Assembly (NCBI GenBank): GCA_036725605.1
Contig: DAIMDW010000068.1
Coordinates: forward strand, 1-8,306
DNA: 8,306 bases
Direction: 5' to 3'
Source: CALBTQ01 sp036725605
GTDB taxonomy: Bacteria; Lernaellota; Lernaellaia; Lernaellales; Lernaellaceae
Shown here: piece after piece, positions 1 through 4,770 of the stretch
Layout of the letters: the number at the start of each line of letters is the position of its first letter
Position numbering within the stretch: the first letter of the stretch is position 1
The notes under the pieces: generated by a model
The model's database searches: none
The model's input: only the letters and a program-made list of their open reading frames with translations
What the model was told of the DNA's origin: nothing
Position numbers and translations under genes: made by a program

Positions 1-52
1 AGCCCCTGTACGTCGCGTGAGCACGAGAAACCAAAACCGAAAGGAGACCACG

Positions 53-232
53 ATGGGCAAGACGGAAAACAGCGAAGGCACCACTTACGGGCTGCGCTGG
101 ATCGAGATCAACAAACGATTCGAACTGGTCAACAAAGAGCGGGAATTCAAGAGCGCGGAAGCCCGGACCAAGTTCATCGACAAGCTGCTGGCCAGCGGGA
201 ATCTCTACGAGATCACCGCGAGCCTGAACTAG
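53..232 (+). CDS. Small hypothetical protein, 59 aa
   Basis: I do not recognise this protein. The ATG at 53 is chosen over an in-frame start at 17 because GGAG at 43-46 lies 6 bases upstream. The product is highly charged and soluble, with no signal peptide or membrane segment. Its middle (about residues 12-48) has an alternating aromatic/charged pattern (Y12, W16, F23, F31, F41) suggesting a short beta-hairpin plus helix fold. It is the first visible gene of a plus-strand operon: the next start codon is 9 bases after its stop, with the Shine-Dalgarno in between. Bases 3-20 could be the tail of an upstream gene ending in TGA, but too little is visible to call it. The gene is likely real because of its RBS, codon pattern and tight packing; its function is unknown. 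Confidence 0.75.
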   Translation: MGKTENSEGTTYGLRWIEINKRFELVNKEREFKSAEARTKFIDKLLASGNLYEITASLN

Positions 233-241
233 GAGGCGACG

Positions 242-412
242 ATGCCCGAATTTTTTCAGACGGCTATGGGCCGCACCTTTTACGACCACACCATGCCGAC
301 CATCGCCCGCGAACTGGCCCGGCTCAACGCCGCGCTGGAGCGAATTGCGGCGGCTCTCGAAAACCAAAACACACAAACCACGGAGACCAACGATGACCAA
401 ACCCAGGCTTAG
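242..412 (+). CDS. Small hypothetical protein, 56 aa, with N/Q/T-rich tail
   Basis: This short gene starts at ATG 242 behind a near-perfect AGGAGG (231-236) that directly follows the stop of the preceding gene. The N-terminus has the pattern M-P-E-F-F-Q-T-x-M-G-R-x-F-Y (residues 1-14). It is followed by an amphipathic helix (about residues 19-40) rich in Ala, Leu and Arg, compatible with a small helical or coiled-coil protein. The last 17 residues are polar low complexity (N, Q, T, E, D). The DNA encoding that tail resembles the A/C-rich leader before the gene at 53 and contains the Shine-Dalgarno of the next gene, which starts at 393. So the 20-base overlap may have arisen when a leader was read through. 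I vaguely recognise the FFQTxMG start from hypothetical proteins of mobile elements but know no function. Confidence 0.7.
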   Translation: MPEFFQTAMGRTFYDHTMPTIARELARLNAALERIAAALENQNTQTTETNDDQTQA

Positions 413-623
413 ACGCGGCATGGTCGCCCGGTACACGGGCACGGACCACTCTTTTATGACCGGACTCAAAGTGAAGCTGATCGCCCCAATCTTGGACGAC
501 AACGAGCGCCCCACGGGGCTGTGGGACGTCGCGCCCTGGATCGAGCAAGACCAACGGTTTTCCTGGGTGACCAGCGACGCCCGCCGCGAGGATCTGGTCC
601 CGCTGGAGGATGAGAAATCATGA
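393..623 (+). CDS. Small hypothetical protein, 76 aa
   Basis: This is an unrecognised protein. An in-frame start exists at 345, but ATG 393 has GGAG at 382-385 with 7-base spacing and removes a lysine/arginine-rich extension, so it is preferred. The protein opens with a basic stretch (K3, R5, R7, R8) followed by V-A-R-Y-T-G and alternating hydrophobic strands (about 10-31 and 41-60), suggestive of a small beta-rich, SH3-like barrel. The end is acidic. It overlaps the previous gene by 20 bases and the next by 4 (ATGA), indicating translational coupling in the plus-strand operon. No cysteines or catalytic motif are apparent, and no function can be assigned. Confidence 0.75.
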   Translation: MTKPRLRRGMVARYTGTDHSFMTGLKVKLIAPILDDNERPTGLWDVAPWIEQDQRFSWVTSDARREDLVPLEDEKS

Positions 624-874
624 ATCAGACGCCGAACGGAAAAGCGACCGCCATCGACATGAGCGCCGTCCGACAGGAGATCGCCGCAGCCCACCGCAGC
701 CTTCGTCAGTGGGAACGGTCTGTCGACCAACCGCCGACGCCCAACGACCGCTGGACCAAACTGGCGGGGTTCGCCGGACCCAACCTCAAGCGAGCCATGA
801 GCGCCGGGATCGTCCACATCGAGATACCGAACGATGGGCGCGGGAAACCACGGTTCGCGCTCAAGGAGGACTGA
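620..874 (+). CDS. Small hypothetical protein, 84 aa
   Basis: This gene starts at ATG 620, overlapping the previous stop as ATGA, with GGAGG at 605-609. The predicted protein has a helical N-terminal half (about residues 14-35, containing W32) and a C-terminal part with an LAGFAGPNLKRAMSAG segment followed by VHIEIP. That looks like a short helix-turn-beta arrangement, perhaps a small nucleic-acid-binding fold, but I cannot name a family. A longer reading frame overlapping it on the same strand (610-1026) is arginine/proline-rich and looks like an out-of-frame shadow. It is part of the plus-strand run, and the next gene starts 3 bases after its stop. Confidence 0.75.
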   Translation: MNQTPNGKATAIDMSAVRQEIAAAHRSLRQWERSVDQPPTPNDRWTKLAGFAGPNLKRAMSAGIVHIEIPNDGRGKPRFALKED

Positions 875-877
875 GCC

Positions 878-1171
878 ATGAAACTGGAAATCGCTATCGA
901 CACCTTGCAGGCCATGATCGAGCGCGCCCAAGGCAACCTGATCGCCATCCCCGAGGACGAGGAGGTCGAAGCGCTTCAACGCGCCATCGACTGCCTGACC
1001 ACCGCCGTCATCAAGCGCGAGGCTGAAATCAACCGGGCCGTCCACATGATCCGCGAGATCGGCGGATGGCCGGATCGGGACATTCGGGACGTCTGGATGT
1101 TCCTGCGCGACAAGATGCGGTTCGCCGAAGATGAAAAACTGGATATCGAAAGCCGCCTGGGAATCAGGTAG
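878..1171 (+). CDS. Small helical hypothetical protein, 97 aa (paralogue A)
   Basis: ATG 878 lies 8 bases after AAGGAGGA (863-870), which overlaps the previous stop. The protein is predicted to be mostly helical: a first helix I5-Q18, a second from about E28 to E50 rich in E/A/L, and a C-terminal segment ending D-I-E-S-R-L-G. It is clearly related to the following gene. Both share an AI..LQA start, an EAL..AI..L core, a REAEI..AV..I.E motif and an LKDRIDF/LRDKMRF...DK/EKL..I..RLG ending. This looks like a tandem duplication with divergence. No catalytic residues or membrane segments are evident; a coiled-coil or structural/regulatory role is possible but unproven. Confidence 0.8.
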   Translation: MKLEIAIDTLQAMIERAQGNLIAIPEDEEVEALQRAIDCLTTAVIKREAEINRAVHMIREIGGWPDRDIRDVWMFLRDKMRFAEDEKLDIESRLGIR

Positions 1172-1180
1172 GAGGTGACC

Positions 1181-1477
1181 ATGAACTTCAAGCAAGCCAT
1201 CAAGGTGCTGCAGGCGAAGCAGAAACGGGCGGCCGAGACCGTCTTTGCACAGGAAGAGGCCGAGGCGCTGACCATCGCCATCGAGCAATTGGAACGGGCC
1301 GACCGTAACCGGGAAGCCGAGATCGCAAAGGCGGTCGAGCTTATCCACGAGGCAATCTTCGACTCCGACGGCAATCTCCACGAGAGCGCCTGGAGCTACC
1401 TCAAGGACCGGATCGACTTCCCCGCCGAGGACAAGGCCGAAATCATCCGGCGGCTCGGTCTGGCCGGGAAGGAGTAG
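1181..1477 (+). CDS. Small helical hypothetical protein, 98 aa (paralogue B)
   Basis: This is a divergent tandem paralogue of the preceding gene, with the same order of motifs: AI.VLQA near residue 6, EAL.IAIEQL, NREAEI.KAVELI.EA, then a C-terminal LKDRIDF.AEDKAEI..RLG. A GTG at 1175 could extend it by two codons, but GGAGG at 1171-1175 fits ATG 1181 with a 5-base spacing and would be buried by the GTG start. The protein is charged, helical and soluble. It ends 3 bases before the recombinase start codon, and its terminal codons carry the recombinase Shine-Dalgarno, so the two are probably translationally coupled. The function of the family is unknown; its link to the recombinase is worth noting. 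Confidence 0.8.
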   Translation: MNFKQAIKVLQAKQKRAAETVFAQEEAEALTIAIEQLERADRNREAEIAKAVELIHEAIFDSDGNLHESAWSYLKDRIDFPAEDKAEIIRRLGLAGKE

Positions 1478-1480
1478 CCC

Positions 1481-2365
1481 GTGAACCTTTCCACCGCCAT
1501 CGACCAGTTTCTCACACAGCTGGAGGCCGAGGGCAAAAGCCCACATACCCTCAGCTGCTATGGCCGCGACCTCGGCCTGCTGCTCGCTTTCGCTGGCGAC
1601 ATCGAGGCGTCGGCCTTGAACGCCGATCTGCTGGCGCGGTTCCTTTTGTCCACGCCGGTGACCACGACGCACACGGGCGCGCCCCGTGGCGAAGCGAGCC
1701 TGGGACGCATAAAGGCCTGCCTGCGCAGCTTCGGGCGCTACGTGGCCAACGTGGGCGCAACGGGGCGCGATCCCGCAGCATGGATCAAGATCAAGCGCCA
1801 CGACCGGGAAGCACCCAGTTTTCTGACGCCCCAGGAGGTCAAGGCTCTGGTCAAGGCGGTCGCTGCGCGCAAGGGCGAGACCACCGACCGCGACCTGGTC
1901 ATGCTGCGCGTCCTGCTCGGCACTGGCATCCGCCTGGCCGAACTGGTCGGCCTCGACATCGCCGATATCCATCTCGACCAGAAGCAGCTGCGCATCAGGC
2001 GCGCCAAGGGCGGCAAACCCCAGGTGCGATTCCTGAACACCGAGCTTCGCGGTGTCCTGCGCAAGTACATCCAGCGCCGTCGCAAGGTGGTGACCGAGAC
2101 CGACGCGCTCTTCCTCTCGAACCGCAACCGCCGTATCAGCAACCGCCAGGTCCAGGAGCGAATGGGGCTCTGGCTCGCGTGGGCCGGGCTCGACGGCAAG
2201 ATCACCGTCCACGGACTGCGCCACACCTTCGCCACGCTGCTTTACGGCCGCACGAAAAACCTGCTGCTGGTCGCCAAGGCCCTCGGCCACTCCCGCGTCA
2301 CCACCACCCAGGTCTATGCCCACATCACCGACGATGACCTCGAGGACGCACTCGAAAGCATCTGA
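1481..2365 (+). CDS. Tyrosine recombinase, XerC/XerD-type integrase
   Basis: This is a site-specific tyrosine recombinase of 294 aa, the usual Xer/phage-integrase length. An N-terminal SAM-like core-binding domain spans about residues 3-105 (TAIDQFL..LE.EGKSPHTL, typical of Xer). The catalytic domain spans about 112-290 with a complete active-site set: R151 (GTGIRLAEL), K176 (beta-hairpin RRAKGGK), H244 and R247 (HGLRHTFATLL), H270 (LGHSRVTTT) and nucleophile Y279 (QVYAHI). The start is GTG, supported by GGAG at 1471-1474 with 6-base spacing. It closes a run of six tiny genes, which is unusual, and is followed by nested inverted repeats that could be its target. It may integrate/excise the element or resolve multimers. 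The family is certain; the target and direction are inference. Confidence 0.95.
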   Translation: MNLSTAIDQFLTQLEAEGKSPHTLSCYGRDLGLLLAFAGDIEASALNADLLARFLLSTPVTTTHTGAPRGEASLGRIKACLRSFGRYVANVGATGRDPAAWIKIKRHDREAPSFLTPQEVKALVKAVAARKGETTDRDLVMLRVLLGTGIRLAELVGLDIADIHLDQKQLRIRRAKGGKPQVRFLNTELRGVLRKYIQRRRKVVTETDALFLSNRNRRISNRQVQERMGLWLAWAGLDGKITVHGLRHTFATLLYGRTKNLLLVAKALGHSRVTTTQVYAHITDDDLEDALESI

Positions 2366-2380
2366 GCCGCCCGGCTTGCG

Positions 2381-2483
2381 CCTCACAGAACACGTCCTAT
2401 GCGACGTTTGAAAAAATATCGAGGCGCGCAACGTCGCGGAACTTCGACAGCCAGCAACCGGTGCGCTGACGACTTCTGTGAGG
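2381..2483. repeat. Nested inverted repeats, candidate recombinase attachment/core region
   Basis: Two inverted repeats are nested between the recombinase and hicB. The outer pair, 2381-2396 and 2468-2483, matches at 14 of 16 positions, including a perfect 10-base CCTCACAGAA / TTCTGTGAGG. The inner pair, GCGACGTT (2401-2408) and AACGTCGC (2430-2437), is perfect and flanks an AT-rich stretch (TGAAAAAATAT). A short dyad, ACGTC at 2392-2396 and GACGT at 2403-2407 with a 6-base spacer, has the geometry of a Xer-like core but weak arm symmetry. The position directly after a tyrosine recombinase gene fits an attachment or arm-binding site. A cruciform/regulatory element or chance are alternatives. 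Confidence 0.4.
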
Positions 2484-2488
2484 TTGTT

Positions 2489-2504
2489 TTCGCGTTTTTG
2501 CGAA
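2489..2504. promoter_or_regulatory. Small dyad upstream of the hicB promoter, possible operator
   Basis: A perfect 5-base inverted repeat, TTCGC (2489-2493) and GCGAA (2500-2504), lies 5 bases upstream of the -35 box of the hicB-hicA promoter. HicB-type antitoxins commonly autoregulate their operon, so this could be an operator. However, the short HicB here lacks an obvious DNA-binding extension and 5-base arms are weak evidence. Confidence 0.2.
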
Positions 2505-2509
2505 TCTCG

Positions 2510-2538
2510 TTGACTGTGCGGTGGTTTGCTCGGATAAT
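2510..2538 (+). promoter_or_regulatory. Sigma70-type promoter for hicB-hicA
   Basis: The -35 hexamer TTGACT (2510-2515) and the -10 hexamer GATAAT (2533-2538) each match the consensus at 5 of 6 positions and are separated by exactly 17 bases. Transcription would start near 2545, just ahead of the hicB Shine-Dalgarno AAGGAG (2548-2553) and ATG 2559, giving a very short 5' leader. This is the best promoter seen in the window and gives the toxin-antitoxin pair transcription independent of the recombinase operon. Confidence 0.75.
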
Positions 2539-2558
2539 TAACGTCGAAAGGAGACGCC

Positions 2559-2765
2559 ATGAAATTGAACGTCGTACTTGAAGCGTCGGACGAGGGCGGC
2601 TTCACCGTGTATTCTCCGGCATTGCCGGGATGCATTAGCGAAGGCGATACAGAAGAAGAGGCGCTCGCTAACATTCGCGAAGCCATCGAACTGTATTTGG
2701 AAGACACCGAATCCGCACGCATGAAATCAGAAAAGCCCGTCATTATCCGCGAGATCGCTCTGTGA
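2559..2765 (+). CDS. hicB: HicB family antitoxin (short form)
   Basis: This 68-aa protein has the HicB partial RNase-H-like fold signature: an N-terminal strand (NVVLEAS), then DEGGFTVYSPALPGC (11-25), S-E-G-D-T and the helix EEALANIREAIELYLE (about 33-48). HicB antitoxins bind and occlude the HicA active site and usually repress their own operon. This copy is a short single-domain form with no C-terminal HTH or ribbon-helix-helix DNA-binding domain visible, so autoregulation may be weak or indirect. ATG 2559 follows AAGGAG with 5-base spacing, and a near-consensus promoter lies immediately upstream. The order is hicB-hicA, the reverse of the E. coli arrangement but common elsewhere. Base composition appears lower in GC than flanking genes, consistent with a separately acquired cassette. 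Confidence 0.92.
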   Translation: MKLNVVLEASDEGGFTVYSPALPGCISEGDTEEEALANIREAIELYLEDTESARMKSEKPVIIREIAL

Positions 2766-2989
2766 CCAAGGTTCCGTCCGTTGACTATAAGAAAGTTTTG
2801 GCTGCCCTCCGGCGAGCGGGATTTGAAGAAGTCCGTCAAAAGGGAAGCCACATCCGGATCGAAAAAATGACGCCGGAAGGAACCATCAAGGTCACGATCC
2901 CCGCCCACAAACCGATCAAGCGATCTACTCTGAGTCATATACTCAAAGACGCGGGGCTTTCCGTGGATGAGTTTATCGACCTGCTCTGA
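2762..2989 (+). CDS. hicA: HicA family toxin (mRNA interferase)
   Basis: This 75-aa protein has the HicA dsRBD-like fold: an N-terminal helix (DYKKVLAALRRAGF), then a strand with the diagnostic G-S-H motif carrying the catalytic histidine (H30 in RQKGSHIRIEK). A V-T-I-P-A-H segment and a C-terminal helix (STLSHILKDAGLSVDEFIDLL) follow. Family members bind and cleave mRNA on ribosomes and inhibit growth when not neutralised by HicB. The start is GTG at 2762, overlapping the hicB stop by 4 bases (GTGA), so toxin translation is coupled to antitoxin translation. The catalytic His and full length suggest an intact toxin. Its stop lies 2 bases from the stop of the convergent minus-strand gene. Confidence 0.92.
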   Translation: MTKVPSVDYKKVLAALRRAGFEEVRQKGSHIRIEKMTPEGTIKVTIPAHKPIKRSTLSHILKDAGLSVDEFIDLL

Positions 2990-2991
2990 TA

Positions 2992-3537
2992 TCACTTCGC
3001 ATCCTCTTTTTCCTTGGCTTCCTTCACGCGGGCCAGCAATGCCACCGCCCATTCGGCGGGCGTTGTGGACGGCCCGGTGTTGGTGTCGCGCTGGACGCGG
3101 GTGGTTTTCAGGCACTCCAGTTGCTTGCGAAATAGCACGTCGTAATTGCCGACAGCGGCATCAGCATTGCCGAGAACCGCGCAGTGCCACTTGGCGTAGT
3201 AAAAAGCCGCCATCGACGCCTGTGCCAGATCGGTTGATTCGTTGAGTTCAAAGTCCCGGTGAATCGATGCCAGCAGTTCTTCGAAAATGATCTTCTCCTC
3301 GTCGGTCAGCATCTTTTTCACGTAAGCGCCGTGCTTCAGAGCATTGGAGTTTCCTTTGGGAGCGCCGGGGTGGTTTTTGTGATTCGCGCCGTGGAGGCGG
3401 CACACTTTGTATCCGCTGACCGCCGGGTTGGGACAACGCCGCCCCGTGCTTTTCGTTTTTGCCGTGCAGCGCTGCACGCGGTTGCCAAAGCTCTCCACCC
3501 AGTCTTGGTCGTCGGGTAAATTTCTCTTATCCGTCAT
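2992..3537 (-). CDS. HGG-type cysteine-rich protein, terminase-small-subunit-like
   Basis: This 181-aa protein has an N-terminal C-x10-C-x10-C-x2-H pattern (C24, C35, C46, H49), likely a zinc knuckle. It is followed by the widespread mobile-element motif G-A-P-K-G-N-x-N-A-x-K-H-G (residues 58-70), then a helical C-terminal region (about 78-180). Proteins with an HGG...GAPKGNxNAxKHG segment are frequent in phages and prophages and are often annotated as small terminase or hypothetical; a DNA-binding role is plausible but unproven. A GTG at 3552 would add five residues, but ATG 3537 has GGAG (3547-3550) at 9-base spacing, so it is preferred. It is the last gene of the leftward operon. No large terminase is visible downstream, where hicA converges. 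Confidence 0.85.
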   Translation of the reverse strand: MTDKRNLPDDQDWVESFGNRVQRCTAKTKSTGRRCPNPAVSGYKVCRLHGANHKNHPGAPKGNSNALKHGAYVKKMLTDEEKIIFEELLASIHRDFELNESTDLAQASMAAFYYAKWHCAVLGNADAAVGNYDVLFRKQLECLKTTRVQRDTNTGPSTTPAEWAVALLARVKEAKEKEDAK

Positions 3538-3555
3538 GATTTTCGACTCCACATA

Positions 3556-3666
3556 TCAGGTTTGATCCTCGCTTTCGGCAGACCTCGCGCCAGGCGCTTT
3601 GCCCACCAGTAAACTGCACCGCATCCGCACCACCAAGTTCAGGTGGTGGAGGTTTTTGCCGCCCAT
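3556..3666 (-). CDS. Possible 36-aa ORF coupled to the HTH gene
   Basis: A 37-codon frame starts at ATG 3666, overlapping the stop of the HTH gene in a TAATG arrangement typical of coupled translation. It ends 5 bases before the GGAG that serves the next gene. The product is basic with a hydrophobic core (LNLVV and CSLLV) and an acidic end. Upstream bases include GGAAG but too close to the ATG for a good Shine-Dalgarno. It fills an otherwise unexplained 128-base gap and contains a hairpin-forming dyad (3628-3648). It is equally likely to be noncoding leader DNA of the next gene. Confidence 0.3.
   Translation of the reverse strand: MGGKNLHHLNLVVRMRCSLLVGKAPGARSAESEDQT
3628..3648. repeat. Perfect 7-bp hairpin with 7-base loop
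   Basis: CACCACC (3628-3634) and GGTGGTG (3642-3648) are perfectly complementary around a 7-base loop. On the plus strand the stem is followed 5 bases later by TTTTT (3653-3657). It could act as a weak terminator for antisense (plus-strand) read-through or as an mRNA element between the HTH gene and the HGG gene. The trinucleotide-like composition of the stem makes chance occurrence possible. Confidence 0.3.
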
Positions 3667-3911
3667 TACTTCCGCCCCGCGTTTTTGAGGATGTACCGAA
3701 TGCCTGTGCGGGACAGCAGGAAGGTCTCGGCAATTTCGGTGATCGTTTTGCCCTCGTTGAACATTCGAATGATCTCCAGGTTGCGCATCGCCCGCCTGGC
3801 CTTGCCCCGCGATCGGACGTAAAGAAAGCCACCCGCGAAATGCTCCTGGATTTGTTCAACCAACTCCGGGGGCAGCAGGTCTTCCGCTTTTGCCCGTCGG
3901 TGCGTGCTCAT
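3666..3911 (-). CDS. HTH regulator, CD3324/Mor transcription activator-like
   Basis: This 81-aa protein begins A-E-D-L-L-P-P-E-L-V-E-Q-I-Q (9-22), then G-G-F-L-Y-V (28-33), a basic loop (R34-R43), and a C-terminal helix-turn-helix spanning about 48-75 (FNEGKTITEIAETFLLSRTG). The order 'DxLP.EL...IQ....GG.LY.P' then basic loop then HTH matches the small CD3324/Mor-type transcription factors. Mor of phage Mu activates middle promoters as a dimer. ATG 3911 overlaps the upstream stop in a TGATG, and no strong Shine-Dalgarno precedes it, so translation is probably coupled. A role as transcriptional activator of later genes of the element is inferred from family and context only. Confidence 0.8.
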   Translation of the reverse strand: MSTHRRAKAEDLLPPELVEQIQEHFAGGFLYVRSRGKARRAMRNLEIIRMFNEGKTITEIAETFLLSRTGIRYILKNAGRK

Positions 3912-4222
3912 CAGGCGCTCATCCGGTTGGTCGCGGGCGGATGCTCGACGATGCGTTCGGCCGGCAGCGTTTCGCGCAACGTGGCGATGTAGTCGCCGAG
4001 GTCGGACTCGCCCATGGACTCATAGCGATCGCAGTGGGGTTTGCGACGAGCCAGCACAGTGTGCAGCGAGTACGATTTTTCCTTGCCCGCAGCGGTCGCC
4101 CATTTTCCGGCGGCGCAGCGGACGCGACGTTCGCGCGCTCCGGTGAGGCTCGACGTGTAGGTGAACTCCTTGCAGTGGAGACAATTGGCGCAATAGAGAT
4201 CGGTGGATTTGGAATTGCTCAT
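3911..4222 (-). CDS. Cysteine-rich putative zinc-binding protein, 103 aa
   Basis: This protein has an N-terminal C-x2-C-x2-C cluster (C11, C14, C17 in LYCANCLHCKEF), a fourth cysteine at C36 within R-V-R-C-A-A-G-K-W, and a fifth at C64 (KPHCDRYESMG). H16 and H63 are nearby. The spacing suggests one zinc site or a metal cluster. I recognise the general pattern CxNCxHCK...RVRCxxGxW...CxxYxxMG from hypothetical proteins but know no assigned function. ATG 4222 overlaps the previous stop as ATGA and is preceded by AAGGA. Being directly downstream of a glycyl-radical domain, a redox/metal-linked role is imaginable but not demonstrated. The remaining C-terminus is helical and acidic/basic mixed. Confidence 0.8.
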   Translation of the reverse strand: MSNSKSTDLYCANCLHCKEFTYTSSLTGARERRVRCAAGKWATAAGKEKSYSLHTVLARRKPHCDRYESMGESDLGDYIATLRETLPAERIVEHPPATNRMSA

Positions 4223-4398
4223 GATTTTTCCTTGGGTTTGGGTTTGGGCGGCAACAGCGCACCCAGAGTTTTCTTGTTGATGGCGTAGGGCACGCGGTCA
4301 TGAAATTCCGCGCGCTTGCCGGGGTTCCAGGATTGAACGGGTCGATAGAATCCACAGACCCGTGAATAGACTTCGGTCTTGGCCTTGCATTTACCCAT
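4219..4398 (-). CDS. Orphan glycyl-radical domain, NrdD C-terminus-like, 59 aa
   Basis: Residues 8-38 match the C-terminal end of class III anaerobic ribonucleotide reductase (NrdD). E9-V-Y-S-R13-V-C-G16-F-Y-R-P carries the R-V-x-G-[YF] glycyl-radical signature (G16 the radical glycine), followed by W24-N-x-G-K28, E31-F and D34-R. Full NrdD is around 600-700 aa; here only this segment exists, with C4 and C15 instead of the usual two CxxC zinc pairs. ATG 4398 overlaps the previous stop by 8 bases and has GGAGG at 9-base spacing; the longer open frame to 4593 is an out-of-phase shadow of the upstream gene. The C-terminal tail is P/K-rich. It could serve as a spare radical domain for a damaged host enzyme, as YfiD/GrcA does for pyruvate formate-lyase; this is inference. 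Confidence 0.82.
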   Translation of the reverse strand: MGKCKAKTEVYSRVCGFYRPVQSWNPGKRAEFHDRVPYAINKKTLGALLPPKPKPKEKS

Positions 4399-4759
4399 TG
4401 GCGCAGGCCTCCGGGTGAGCATCGGCGGGCGGCACGAATTCGATGTCGCTGAAAACGGGAATGCCAAGGGTGCGGGCCTCTTCGATCTCGGCGGCGGTTC
4501 CCTGGGACGCCGCCCAGTCTGGCGTAAGCACGACCAGGTCGGACCGGCGCACCATTTCGAGACCGCCGTTGAGGAAAACTTCTTCGGGCGCAACGCCGCT
4601 CATGAATGCGGAATTGAGGTGCGGACAGACAACCGCATAGCCGAGCGACCAGAGTTGCGTGGCCACGGCGCGGGCTGCGGCGATGTTTTGAGCGACGTCG
4701 TTGTGGGACTGCCCGCGATAGGGGCCAGCGACATACGCCACTTTCATTTGGTTTTCCAT
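4391..4759 (-). CDS. DUF4406/nucleoside 2-deoxyribosyltransferase-like protein
   Basis: This 122-aa protein has the fold signature of the nucleoside 2-deoxyribosyltransferase/DUF4406 superfamily. V-A-Y-V-A-G-P-Y-R (7-15) forms the first strand and phosphate/base loop. N25 and helix 26-38 follow, then V-V-C-P-H-L-N (43-49), R72-S-D74-L-V-V-L strand, and the catalytic-type S85-Q-G-T88-A-A-E91-I-E-E-A motif with E91 the likely nucleophile. Such enzymes exchange or hydrolyse the N-glycosidic bond of deoxynucleosides or nucleotides; DUF4406 members in phages are mostly uncharacterised. Alternative in-frame starts at 4774 and 4771 exist, but GGAGG at 4764-4768 with 5-base spacing supports ATG 4759. 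It sits immediately before the NrdD-like piece, suggesting a nucleotide-metabolism pair. Confidence 0.88.
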   Translation of the reverse strand: MENQMKVAYVAGPYRGQSHNDVAQNIAAARAVATQLWSLGYAVVCPHLNSAFMSGVAPEEVFLNGGLEMVRRSDLVVLTPDWAASQGTAAEIEEARTLGIPVFSDIEFVPPADAHPEACANG

Positions 4760-4770
4760 TTTCTCCTCCA

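Noticed and set aside
1738..2337. Open frames on both strands inside the recombinase gene (1738-2235 minus, 1780-2337 plus)
   Set aside because: The overlapping recombinase has all six catalytic residues in one frame; these others are compositional shadows.
2365..2376. AGCCG/CGGCT dyad just after the recombinase stop as a terminator
   Set aside because: The loop would be only 2 bases and no T run follows, so an intrinsic terminator is not supported.
2399..2581. 60-aa open frame overlapping the hicB start
   Set aside because: It crosses the inverted repeats and the promoter, has no Shine-Dalgarno, and encodes a basic low-information peptide.
3538..3665. tRNA or small RNA in the gap between the HTH and HGG genes
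   Set aside because: A T-arm-like GGTTTGATCC was seen, but no matching acceptor, D or anticodon arms could be built around it.
4398..4593. N-terminal extension of the NrdD-like ORF up to 4593
   Set aside because: The extension lies out of phase within the deoxyribosyltransferase-like gene, is S/P/R-rich, and the ATG at 4398 has a far better Shine-Dalgarno.
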